Source: an uncultured Opitutales bacterium
Lineage (GTDB): Bacteria > Verrucomicrobiota > Verrucomicrobiia > Opitutales > Intestinicryptomonadaceae
DNA: 19,459 nt
NCBI GenBank assembly: GCA_900545715.1
Contig: URAJ01000039.1
Coordinates: forward strand, 1-19,459
Reading direction: 5' to 3'
Numbering within the stretch: the first letter of the stretch is position 1; each line of letters opens with the position of its first letter. The position numbers were made by a program, and so were the translations under genes. Below are positions 5,820 to 12,664 of the stretch, in pieces. The notes under the pieces are model-generated. The model worked only from the letters and a program-made list of their open reading frames with translations, made no database searches and was not told the DNA's origin.

Positions 5820-7417
5820 TAAAACGATTCCTTTTTAAGAATGGTATCGCGGGCTTCGGAGAGTTTTAGGGGATAATCGAGAGTGTAGTGCAACCCCCTG
5901 CTCTCGTGCCGCGACAGCGCCGAACGGATTATCAACAAAGCCACTTGGATTTCGTTTCTAAGCTCTATCAGATTCGGCTCGATTTTGAAATTCCAGTAAT
6001 ACTCGTCGATTTCGCGGTGGAGGTTTTCAACCCTGTTGAGTGCGCGCTCGAGGCGTTTCGTGGTGCGCACTATGCCTACATAGTCCCACATCGTGCGCTT
6101 TAATTCCTCCATATTGTGGTGCAGAACCACCCTTTCGTCGGGATCGCGCATATCTCCGTCCTTCCAAAGGGGAACTTCGCCTTCGTCAGCCGGGCGGGCA
6201 TCTTTCAAATATTTGTCCACGGCAACGGCGGCGTTGTCGGCTATTACGACTGCCTCCAAGAGCGAATTGCTCGCAAGCCTGTTTGCCCCGTGCAATCCCG
6301 TGCAGGCGACTTCCCCGCAAGCGTAAAGGCCCTTTATGGTTGTCGAGCCGTCAAGCATCGTCCGCACTCCGCCGCACATGTAGTGGGCAGCAGGAACTAC
6401 CGGCATGTAGTCCTTGGATATGTCGATACCCTTCTCCATGCAGTGCTCGTAAATTTGCGGGAATCTCTCCTTCAACTCCTTTGCGGAACGCTTTGTAATG
6501 TCCAGCCAAACGTGGGCAGATCCGAGGCGCTTCATTTCGCTGTCGATTGCGCGCGCGACTATATCGCGGGGAGCGAGATCTTTGCGCGGATCGTAGCGCT
6601 CCATAAATGCCTCGCCTTTGGCGTTGCGCAGTATGGCGCCTTCACCCCTCACCGCTTCGGATATTAAAAACCTCTCGCCGTCGCGGGAATACATGGCTGT
6701 CGGGTGGAATTGTATAAATTCGAGGTTAGCAACTTCCGCGCCTGCGCGGTACGCCATGGCGATGCCGTCGCCCGTCGCAATTTCCGGATTTGTAGTGTAC
6801 AAGTACACACAGCCGGTGCCGCCGGTCGCGAGCATTACAACCGGCGTCTTCATCGTTTTCACCACGTTGTTTTTGGTGTCATAGACGTATATGCCGATTA
6901 TGCTGTCGTCTTGATTTTCAAGGAGTGTCTTGGCCTTGGCTTTCGTTATTAAGTCAATCGCGAAATGGTGCTCAAGTATTTCAATGTTCGGGTCGGCGGC
7001 GACCGCCTTCAAGAGCGCCTCCTCTATGGCGCGCCCCGTATAGTCCTTGACATGCAGAATTCTGCGCTGCGAATGTCCGCCCTCTCTTCCGAGAGACGGA
7101 GAGCCGTCTTCCAGGCTCGTAAACTCTACGCCCTCCTCTATCAAGTCCTTTATTTGCCGTGGGCCGGCGCTAACTATCGCGCGCACTGCGGACTCGTTGC
7201 AAAGGCCGTCTCCGGCTATGAGGGTGTCTTTTACATGCGAATCGAAATCGTCAGCGCAACTTGTCACACTTGCGATTCCGCCCTGAGCGTGGTTCGTGTT
7301 AGTGTCCGATCTCTCCTTTTTTGTTATTATCGCGACCTTGTGCCCGAGCTTCGACGACTTCAACGCGAAACTCAATCCGGCAATGCCGCTTCCTACAACT
7401 ACTGCGTCGAATTTCAT
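5819..7417 (-). CDS. nadB: L-aspartate oxidase
   Basis: NadB oxidises L-aspartate to iminoaspartate, the first step of de novo NAD synthesis, using FAD. The protein is 532 residues, close to the E. coli enzyme. The FAD loop GSGIAGLSFA is near residue 9, followed by NHAQGGIA and LATGGTG. The substrate and active-site region carries LAPRDIVARAID, HYMCGGV and LHGANRLASNSLLEA. SRGLHYTLDYP sits near the C terminus. LHGANRLASNSLLE with SRHESRG separates NadB from succinate dehydrogenase or fumarate reductase flavoproteins. There is no Shine-Dalgarno site before the ATG, and panC ends 42 bases upstream. NadA and NadC, which complete the pathway, are not in this window. Confidence 0.96.
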   Translation of the reverse strand: MKFDAVVVGSGIAGLSFALKSSKLGHKVAIITKKERSDTNTNHAQGGIASVTSCADDFDSHVKDTLIAGDGLCNESAVRAIVSAGPRQIKDLIEEGVEFTSLEDGSPSLGREGGHSQRRILHVKDYTGRAIEEALLKAVAADPNIEILEHHFAIDLITKAKAKTLLENQDDSIIGIYVYDTKNNVVKTMKTPVVMLATGGTGCVYLYTTNPEIATGDGIAMAYRAGAEVANLEFIQFHPTAMYSRDGERFLISEAVRGEGAILRNAKGEAFMERYDPRKDLAPRDIVARAIDSEMKRLGSAHVWLDITKRSAKELKERFPQIYEHCMEKGIDISKDYMPVVPAAHYMCGGVRTMLDGSTTIKGLYACGEVACTGLHGANRLASNSLLEAVVIADNAAVAVDKYLKDARPADEGEVPLWKDGDMRDPDERVVLHHNMEELKRTMWDYVGIVRTTKRLERALNRVENLHREIDEYYWNFKIEPNLIELRNEIQVALLIIRSALSRHESRGLHYTLDYPLKLSEARDTILKKESF

Positions 7418-7459
7418 AGTAAATTTTAAATACAGAGCCTTTACGTGCGAGCTTTGCGC

Positions 7460-8299
7460 TCAAATTCTAATGTTGTCAATAAGCCTTGTCTGCCCGTACC
7501 AAATTGCGGCGGAAATTCTCGACTTTCCCGGAACTGCCTCCAGCATGGGGAGTGAGGTTTCAGCGTCCACTATTTCCACATAGATTACGCGGGTTTTGGC
7601 GTTTGTGACCTTGTTAATGACGTGCGCCTTTATGCGGTCTACATTCGAGCACCCTTCGATGCAAAGCCTGCGGCCGTCTTCGAGAGCCGCGTGCAGCCTC
7701 GATGCGCCGAGTCGCTCCATTTTGTCAAGATACTTGTTCCGCGAGCTCAGAGCTAGCCCATTTTCGTCGCGGACAATTTCCCCCGTGACAATTTCCACTC
7801 CCATAAAGAGGTCGCGCACCATGCGCTTTATAATCGAGACTTGCTGGGCGTCTTTCTCACCGAATACGGCGATGTCCGGGCGCACTATATTAAAGAGTAT
7901 TGTGACTATCGTCGTCACTCCTCTGAAATGTTTTGGGCGGGTCTTCCCGCACAGATATCTGCTGATATCTTCCTCGTTTACGTATGTGGAGGCGTCCGGC
8001 CGATAGATGTCAGAAACGGACGGGGCGAATACTGCGTCCGCGCCCGCCGCCTCGCATTTTGCTGCGTCTTCTTCAAGTTGGCGCGGGTATTTGTCGAAAT
8101 CTTCGTTTGGCCCAAACTGGGTCGGGTTCACGAATATTGAAACCACCGCCGTGTCGGCAAGCTCTTTTGCCTTGCGTACGAGGCTTAAATGCCCCTCATG
8201 CAGCGCGCCCATAGTGGGCACGAGCGCGATTTTCCCGCCATTTGAGCGGGCCGACTTAGAAAAAGCCGTCATTTCTGCCGGAGAAGATATTATTTTCAT
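7460..8299 (-). CDS. panC: pantothenate synthetase (pantoate-beta-alanine ligase)
   Basis: PanC condenses pantoate and beta-alanine with ATP to form pantothenate, the coenzyme A precursor. The protein is 279 residues. Motifs: VPTMGALHEGH at 27-37 with the ATP-binding H34 and H37, NPTQFGPNEDF, HFRGVTT, FGEKDAQQ, and the KMSKS-like SSRN in RDENGLALSSRN. The start has AGGAG eight bases upstream. It is the first gene of a five-gene minus-strand operon (panC-nadB-apt-lipoprotein-DUF486). PanB and PanD are absent here. The protein diverges from dapL across a 91-base AT-rich gap. Confidence 0.96.
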   Translation of the reverse strand: MKIISSPAEMTAFSKSARSNGGKIALVPTMGALHEGHLSLVRKAKELADTAVVSIFVNPTQFGPNEDFDKYPRQLEEDAAKCEAAGADAVFAPSVSDIYRPDASTYVNEEDISRYLCGKTRPKHFRGVTTIVTILFNIVRPDIAVFGEKDAQQVSIIKRMVRDLFMGVEIVTGEIVRDENGLALSSRNKYLDKMERLGASRLHAALEDGRRLCIEGCSNVDRIKAHVINKVTNAKTRVIYVEIVDAETSLPMLEAVPGKSRISAAIWYGQTRLIDNIRI

Positions 8300-8333
8300 T
8301 GATTTTACTCCTACACTCTTATTTTTTTTATAC

Positions 8334-8384
8334 TTGTTATATTTTTTGAAAAAATCAACCCATTAAAAAAAACAATAATAACAA
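8334..8384. promoter_or_regulatory. palindromic AT-rich control region between panC and dapL
   Basis: The 91-base gap between two divergent starts must hold both promoters. A perfect 15-base palindrome (seven T/A pairs around one G) lies at 8341-8355. Around it are inverted arms TTGTTAT (8334-8340) and ATAACAA (8378-8384). Several TATAAA/TATAAC-like -10 candidates exist on the minus strand, but none has a good -35 at 16-18 bases. I see no ribosome site before dapL. Confidence 0.35.
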
Positions 8385-8390
8385 ACGCAA

Positions 8391-9635
8391 ATGAGCGATT
8401 CATACATACAAAACCTATTTGCCGAAAGAATCGGCGGAGTCAACTACGGGAAAAGCACGGCCATATACAAGTTTGAGAAGATTAAGAGGGCCAAACGCGC
8501 GGCCAAAGCCGCCAAGCCCGACGTTGAACTCATAGACATGGGAGTGGGCGAGCCCGACGACATGGCGTTTCCCGAAGTGGTAGAGGCGCTGTACGCGGCT
8601 GCGAAGAATCCGGCAAACCGCGGATACGCAGATAACGGCGGCCCCGATTTCAAAAAAGCTGCGGCGGGATACATGAAGGCCGTATTCGGAGTAGAGCTCG
8701 ACCCCGAGACGGAAATTCTGCACTCGATAGGCTCGAAAGCCGCCCTAAGCATTTTGCCGAATTGCTTTATAAACCCCGGAGACGTCGTAATCATGACGGT
8801 TCCCGGCTACCCGATATTCGGGACCCACGCAAAATATCTCGGCGGCGAAGTTTACAATTTGCAGCTTAAACCCGAAAACGATTTTCTGCCCAATCTCGAC
8901 GAAATTCCCGCCGACATATTAAAGCGCGCGAAAGTCATAGTTGTAAACTATCCGAACAATCCCACCGGCGCGAACGCAACGCCAGAATTTTTTGAAAAGC
9001 TCGTAAAATTTGCGAAGGCAAACAATCTAATAGTTGTTTCCGACGCCGCGTACGCCTCCTTGACGTTCGACACCCCCGCCCTCTCGATACTCCAAGTCGA
9101 AGGCGCCAAAGACGTTGCGGTGGAGCTTCATTCGCTCTCAAAAAGCCACAATATGACCGGCTGGAGAATCGGCTGGGTTTGCGGTAATCCGCTGATAGTA
9201 AAAGCGTACGGAGACGTTAAGGACAATACGGACTCTGGCCAATTCCTCGGCATACAGCTCGCGGCCGCAAAGGGTCTGGAAAATCCCCAAATCACGCGCG
9301 CAATAGCAAAAAAATACTCCCGCAGAATGGATTTGCTCGTCGATGTCCTCAAAAAATCCGGCTTCTCCCCGAAAAAGCCCAAGGCGGGATTCTTCCTCTA
9401 TATGGCGGCCCCGAAGGCGGCAATTCTGAAAGACGGCACCCGCAAAGAATTCAAAAGCGGTGAGGATTTCTCGCAGTGGATGATAACCGAACACCTCATA
9501 AGCACGGTTCCGTGGGACGATGCCGGCCCATTTGTCAGATTCTCAGTGACGTTCGAAGCGCACGGAGAAGATGCCGAAAAAGCGGTCGTTGCCGAAATCG
9601 AGCGCAGGCTCGGCGAATCCAGATTCGAGTTCTAA
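8391..9635 (+). CDS. dapL: LL-diaminopimelate aminotransferase (class I/II PLP enzyme)
   Basis: A 414-residue fold-type I aminotransferase. The PLP lysine is K251 in SLSKSHNMTGWRIGW. The cofactor contacts NYPNNPTGA (N190), SDAAYA (D218, Y221) and R259 are present, with the substrate carboxylate Arg in FVRFSVTF near the end. The N-terminal half (ELIDMGVGEPDD, NRGYADNGG, SIGSKAALSILP, VPGYPIFGTH) resembles the DapL proteins I know from Verrucomicrobia and related groups, which convert tetrahydrodipicolinate directly to LL-diaminopimelate for lysine and peptidoglycan. The specific substrate is inferred from overall similarity, so another aminotransferase role is possible. The ATG lacks a Shine-Dalgarno sequence and sits in an A-rich context. 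The gene begins the plus-strand cluster and diverges from panC. Confidence 0.75.
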   Translation: MSDSYIQNLFAERIGGVNYGKSTAIYKFEKIKRAKRAAKAAKPDVELIDMGVGEPDDMAFPEVVEALYAAAKNPANRGYADNGGPDFKKAAAGYMKAVFGVELDPETEILHSIGSKAALSILPNCFINPGDVVIMTVPGYPIFGTHAKYLGGEVYNLQLKPENDFLPNLDEIPADILKRAKVIVVNYPNNPTGANATPEFFEKLVKFAKANNLIVVSDAAYASLTFDTPALSILQVEGAKDVAVELHSLSKSHNMTGWRIGWVCGNPLIVKAYGDVKDNTDSGQFLGIQLAAAKGLENPQITRAIAKKYSRRMDLLVDVLKKSGFSPKKPKAGFFLYMAAPKAAILKDGTRKEFKSGEDFSQWMITEHLISTVPWDDAGPFVRFSVTFEAHGEDAEKAVVAEIERRLGESRFEF

Positions 9636-9642
9636 CAACTTA

Positions 9643-9681
9643 CCGCCCCGCACAGCGCGCATTTTTGCGCGCGCAGGGCGG
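9643..9681 (+). terminator. GC-rich hairpin between dapL and purU
   Basis: Nested stems: CCGCCC (9643-9648) with GGGCGG (9676-9681), and inside it GCGCGCA (9655-9661) with TGCGCGC (9666-9672) around a TTTT loop. It begins seven bases after the dapL stop. On the plus strand it is followed by A residues rather than T, so it is not a canonical intrinsic terminator. It could slow polymerase, protect the dapL 3' end or attenuate read-through into purU. Confidence 0.4.
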
Positions 9682-9701
9682 ACAAAAAAATGGAGATTTT
9701 A

Positions 9702-10553
9702 ATGCAGGAAGAAAGAATCATAGCGTTGTTGCACGGTCCGGACAGAGCCGGAATAGTCGCGAGGGTTTCCGGTTGGATATACGCGCGCGGAGGAAACATT
9801 CTTCACGCCGACCAGCACAGAGACAGGCAGGAGGGCATATTTTTCCAGCGCGTGGAATGGATTCCGGTAGGCGATATTGATGAGGAAATACGCCTTTTCG
9901 AGGAGTTGGCCCACAAAGATTTGGATATGCGGACAACCGTAATGAGGTCGTCCAGAAAGCCGAAAATCGCGCTGATGGTCTCCAAATTCGAGCATTGTTT
10001 TAGCGACATCGTGCTGCGCTGCCGCTCGGGCGAGCTCAACTGCGAAATCGCATGCGTAATCTCCAACCACGAAGATTTGCGGGAAATGTCCGAGATGTTT
10101 GGGCTAAAATTTTATTACACTCCAATATCGAAGGAAACAAAGCCGCAGACGGAAGCCGAACAGCTTAAAATAATCCGCGAAAGCGGCGCCGAGCTCGTCG
10201 TAATGGCGCGCTACATGCAGATTTTAAGCGAAAACTTTATCGACGCCTGCCCCGCTCCTATAATAAATATCCACCACAGCTTTCTCCCTGCATTTGCCGG
10301 CGCCAAGCCCTACCACAAGGCATACGAACGCGGCGTAAAAATCATAGGAGCCACAGCCCACTACGCGACAAAAGACCTCGACGAAGGCCCGATTATCGCG
10401 CAGGTAGTCACGACAGTGAGCCACCGCGACAATGTCGAGGATTTGATGCGCAAAGGCAGGGAACTTGAGCGAGAGGCGCTCGCAGAGGCCGTGAGGTGGC
10501 ACATCGAAGGCCGCATTCTCACCTACAAAAATAAAACCGTAATATTCGACTAA
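9702..10553 (+). CDS. purU: formyltetrahydrofolate deformylase
   Basis: PurU hydrolyses 10-formyltetrahydrofolate to formate and tetrahydrofolate, balancing one-carbon pools and supplying formate for PurT. The protein has an N-terminal ACT domain (about 4-80, beginning RIIALLHGPDRAGIVARVSG) that binds amino-acid effectors in this family, then a formyltransferase-fold catalytic domain (about 87-283). The catalytic triad is N189, H191 and D227, seen in INIHHSFLPAF and DLDEGPII; MARYMQILS is also typical. I chose the ATG at 9702 (283 residues) because TGGAG lies six bases before it; an in-frame ATG at 9690 would add four residues and has no ribosome site. It is followed by the Nudix gene nine bases after the stop. 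Confidence 0.95.
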   Translation: MQEERIIALLHGPDRAGIVARVSGWIYARGGNILHADQHRDRQEGIFFQRVEWIPVGDIDEEIRLFEELAHKDLDMRTTVMRSSRKPKIALMVSKFEHCFSDIVLRCRSGELNCEIACVISNHEDLREMSEMFGLKFYYTPISKETKPQTEAEQLKIIRESGAELVVMARYMQILSENFIDACPAPIINIHHSFLPAFAGAKPYHKAYERGVKIIGATAHYATKDLDEGPIIAQVVTTVSHRDNVEDLMRKGRELEREALAEAVRWHIEGRILTYKNKTVIFD

Positions 10554-10562
10554 TCCAGGCGT

Positions 10563-11075
10563 ATGTCAGAGCGTCCTCTGCCGTTTAAAATAAGCGTATT
10601 GGTGTTCGTGCGCAACACCGAAGGAAAGCTTTTGCTAATACGCAGGAACAAGTCGCCCAATATGGGAATGTGGAGCCCGATAGGCGGCAAGCTTGAAATG
10701 TCAGAGGGGGAGTCGCCTTACGAATGTGCGATAAGGGAAACGCGCGAGGAAATCGGAATGGAGCTTACCGAATCCGACCTCAGAATGTTTTCTATGATAA
10801 GCGAGAAATCCTACGAGGGCGGAACCCACTGGCTGATGTTCCTCTTTGACGTAAGAAAGCGCATAAGCGAGCTTCCCCAAAATATTTCCGAAGGCTCGTT
10901 CGGGCTGTTCGAGCCCGCTAAGATAGATTCGCTATCAATCCCCGAAACAGACAGGGTTTTGCTCTGGGACGTATGGAAGAAATACTCGGGAAACGGCTTT
11001 GCGGTAATGCGCGCGGAATGCGCCGACGGCGTAAAGGCCGTATTCGAACAAACAGATATTTACAATAAACAATAA
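10563..11075 (+). CDS. Nudix hydrolase, substrate unknown
   Basis: A 170-residue protein with one Nudix domain (about 8-135). These enzymes cleave a nucleoside diphosphate linked to another group, using Mg ions held by the Nudix box. Here the box runs from G42 to M66 and ends in a consensus RETREEIGM (R58, E59, E62, E63, G65). The first spacing is seven residues rather than the classical five between the Gly and Glu, giving a two-residue insertion (EMSEGE). WSPIGGKLE just before it is typical. The start has AGG four bases upstream. The gene lies between purU and pyrE, nine and two bases from its neighbours, which suggests a role in nucleotide turnover or clean-up. Nothing fixes the substrate. 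Confidence 0.88.
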   Translation: MSERPLPFKISVLVFVRNTEGKLLLIRRNKSPNMGMWSPIGGKLEMSEGESPYECAIRETREEIGMELTESDLRMFSMISEKSYEGGTHWLMFLFDVRKRISELPQNISEGSFGLFEPAKIDSLSIPETDRVLLWDVWKKYSGNGFAVMRAECADGVKAVFEQTDIYNKQ

Positions 11076-11077
11076 AA

Positions 11078-11647
11078 ATGAATTCCGAAAACGAAAAAAT
11101 ACTCGATATTTTTAGGGAAACAGGCGCCTTGATGGAGGGGCACTTCATACTAAGAAGCGGTTTGCACAGCGGGCACTTTTTCCAATGCGCCCGCGTTTGC
11201 GAGCACCTCGACAGAGTGACGGAGCTTGTTGAAATGCTCGTAAAAAAGCTTGGCGACATAGAATGCGACACGGTGATAGCGCCTGCGCTCGGCGGGCTTG
11301 TCCTCGGACAGGAAGTTGCCCGCCAGCTAAAAAAGCGCTTCATATTTGCCGAGAAGGAAAACGGGGCTCTCGTTCTACGCAGAAACTTTAAAATTTCCGA
11401 AGGAGAAAAGATTTTAATAGTTGAAGACGTCATAACGCGCGGAGGCCGCGTGCAGGAGTGCATAGACATCGTAAAGGCCCACGGGGGAATTCCAGCAGGG
11501 GTTGCAGTGCTTGTTGATAGGAGCGACGGCAAGGCAAAATTTGAAGTGCCGTGCAGGAGCCTTCTTGAATTTTCTTTCCCGACGTACGAAGCCGATAAAA
11601 TCCCGCCTGAGCTTGCGGCAATTCCGGCGACCCACCCCGGCTCGTAA
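11078..11647 (+). CDS. pyrE: orotate phosphoribosyltransferase
   Basis: PyrE joins orotate and PRPP to give OMP, the substrate of PyrF. The protein is 189 residues. The hood region LRSGLHSGHFFQCARV (about 25-40) and the PRPP loop ILIVEDVITRGGRV (about 112-124) identify it; APALGGLVLGQEVA and FAEKENG with LRRNF lie in the expected order between them. The start is two bases after the Nudix stop. No Shine-Dalgarno site precedes the ATG (CAATAAAAATG), so it is probably coupled to Nudix translation. It is the last gene of the plus-strand cluster. The dihydroorotase and other pyr genes are not here. Confidence 0.95.
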   Translation: MNSENEKILDIFRETGALMEGHFILRSGLHSGHFFQCARVCEHLDRVTELVEMLVKKLGDIECDTVIAPALGGLVLGQEVARQLKKRFIFAEKENGALVLRRNFKISEGEKILIVEDVITRGGRVQECIDIVKAHGGIPAGVAVLVDRSDGKAKFEVPCRSLLEFSFPTYEADKIPPELAAIPATHPGS

Positions 11648-11658
11648 TTCTGCGCCGC

Positions 11659-11684
11659 GGCCGCGCTTAGAATCTGGCGCGGCC
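11659..11684 (+). terminator. probable terminator after pyrE
   Basis: A perfect eight-base-pair stem, GGCCGCGC (11659-11666) with GCGCGGCC (11677-11684), loop of ten, begins 11 bases after the pyrE stop. The following sequence (CTACTGCTATTGTTTTG) is only partly T-rich, so termination may be imperfect. A second hairpin, GAAAGC-AAAA with TTTTG-GCTTTC, sits at about 11700-11725. Confidence 0.55.
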
Positions 11685-11748
11685 CTACTGCTATTGTTTT
11701 GAAAGCAAAAATCCTTTTGGCTTTCGGCGCATAAAGTGTATTTTTTTG

Positions 11749-11789
11749 AATTTGCGGCGGTGTTTTTTTGCAAATGCGCGCCGCAAATT
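11749..11789. repeat. 11-base inverted repeat
   Basis: AATTTGCGGCG (11749-11759) and CGCCGCAAATT (11779-11789) are perfectly complementary with a 19-base loop that contains seven T residues. It lies about 100 bases after pyrE. It could be a second terminator for read-through or part of a structured RNA. Neither arm is followed by a long T tract on either strand. Confidence 0.6.
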
Positions 11790-12230
11790 TTATATTCGGG
11801 AAGATATTTTCGCTCGGACTTCTATGCTGCGAGAATTTTTTAATTGGCTATAATTTTTCCATGCAGCTAAGCGCAATTTCGCCAAGCGCGCATAAAATTT
11901 TTACTAATTTGCACAGTTGCCGTTCTTTATTTTTACATAAAAAAAATGTTCTGAACTGAGTTTTTTCCAAAGTATTTTTTTAATACCGGCATCCCGCCCT
12001 ACTCTTTTTCATAAGAAAATTCCAGTGTTCCTAATTTTTCCAATAGCGTATCATTATAAGAGTAAAAAGATGAGGCCTTTTTTGCATACAACTCTCATCA
12101 ATAAAAAAACAATTTGCCTAGCATTATTTTAATCGGGCAAAAGTTTAAATGCGCGGCTTATATAATGAAAAAAGCTCCACTTATGTCTGAAACGTAATTT
12201 TCACTAAGCACTGGGGAAAATTTCCATCCT

Positions 12231-12317
12231 ACCCCACAGCACAATCCGAAAAAACTCCATTCGTTTTGGAACACGCCAATTTATAAAGCGCCCACACACC
12301 CCACAGCGCAATCGAAA
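12231..12317. repeat. imperfect 20-base direct repeat
   Basis: ACCCCACAGCACAATCCGAA begins at 12231 and ACCCCACAGCGCAATCGAAA at 12298, differing by one substitution and one deleted base, 67 bases apart. The second copy continues into GCAATCGAAACCTG (12308-12321), which matches the core of the 29-base array unit at 12636-12664 apart from a two-base gap. This links the two repeat groups. Confidence 0.55.
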
Positions 12318-12527
12318 CCTGTATTTGTTTTCCGCAAAATAAAACAGAAAAAAAGCCGTTTTTTAATATCGCAATTTTAAAAAAAAATTCCCCGGCATTT
12401 AAATAAAAATAGCCCTTCCACAAAGCCACACAAAGCCGCAACTGAATATTTTTTCACCCGAGTCTGCAATTGGCGGTCGCCGCATTTGAGTTAGGCGGCG
12501 TCTCATTAAAGAAAATGTCCAACTTGC

Positions 12528-12664
12528 AGGCAGGCTCGGAACCTGCCGCCAATCGCAGCCCTATTCAAGCCTACCGGCAATCGCGAGCAAGTAAGCAAAA
12601 AATCGCAAGCAGTCTCGGAGCCTGGCATCATCAGCAAGCAATCTCGAAACCTGCTGTTATTCGC
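12528..12664. repeat. degenerate 29-base tandem repeat array, five units
   Basis: Units lie head to tail at 12528-12556 (29 bases), 12557-12584 (28), 12585-12606 (22, most degraded), 12607-12635 (29) and 12636-12664 (29). Read on the minus strand each begins near GCGATT or a variant, and has a core close to GGCAGGTTCCGAGCCTGCC, which is itself a hairpin-forming palindrome in the 12528 unit. The last unit contains the stop codon of the glycoside hydrolase gene. A further weak copy (12665-12692) lies inside its coding sequence. There are no unique spacers between units. Confidence 0.7.

Larger units (their letters stand above)
11648..12656. other. 1 kb region without a convincing gene, between convergent pyrE and the glycoside hydrolase
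   Basis: Because the flanking genes converge, no promoter is needed here. The stretch is AT-rich with many homopolymer runs. Small open frames at 11768-11959 (plus) and 12229-12441 (minus, TTG start) have no ribosome site, no domain and low-complexity composition, so I do not call them. The region holds hairpins just after pyrE, an 11-base inverted repeat (11749-11789), an imperfect 20-base direct repeat (12231 and 12298), a 10-base tandem (12419-12438) and the 29-base array at its right end. It may be decayed sequence, repeat expansion or an unrecognised small RNA. Confidence 0.6.

Noticed and set aside
11768..11959. 63-residue plus-strand open frame
   Set aside because: It starts inside the loop of the inverted repeat, has no ribosome site and no recognisable pattern.
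12229..12441. 70-residue minus-strand open frame in the non-coding region
   Set aside because: TTG start, no ribosome site, low-complexity hydrophobic composition, and it spans the direct repeats.
12528..12664. CRISPR array, because of the 29-base period
   Set aside because: The units are contiguous with no spacers, they vary in sequence and length, and no cas gene is present.
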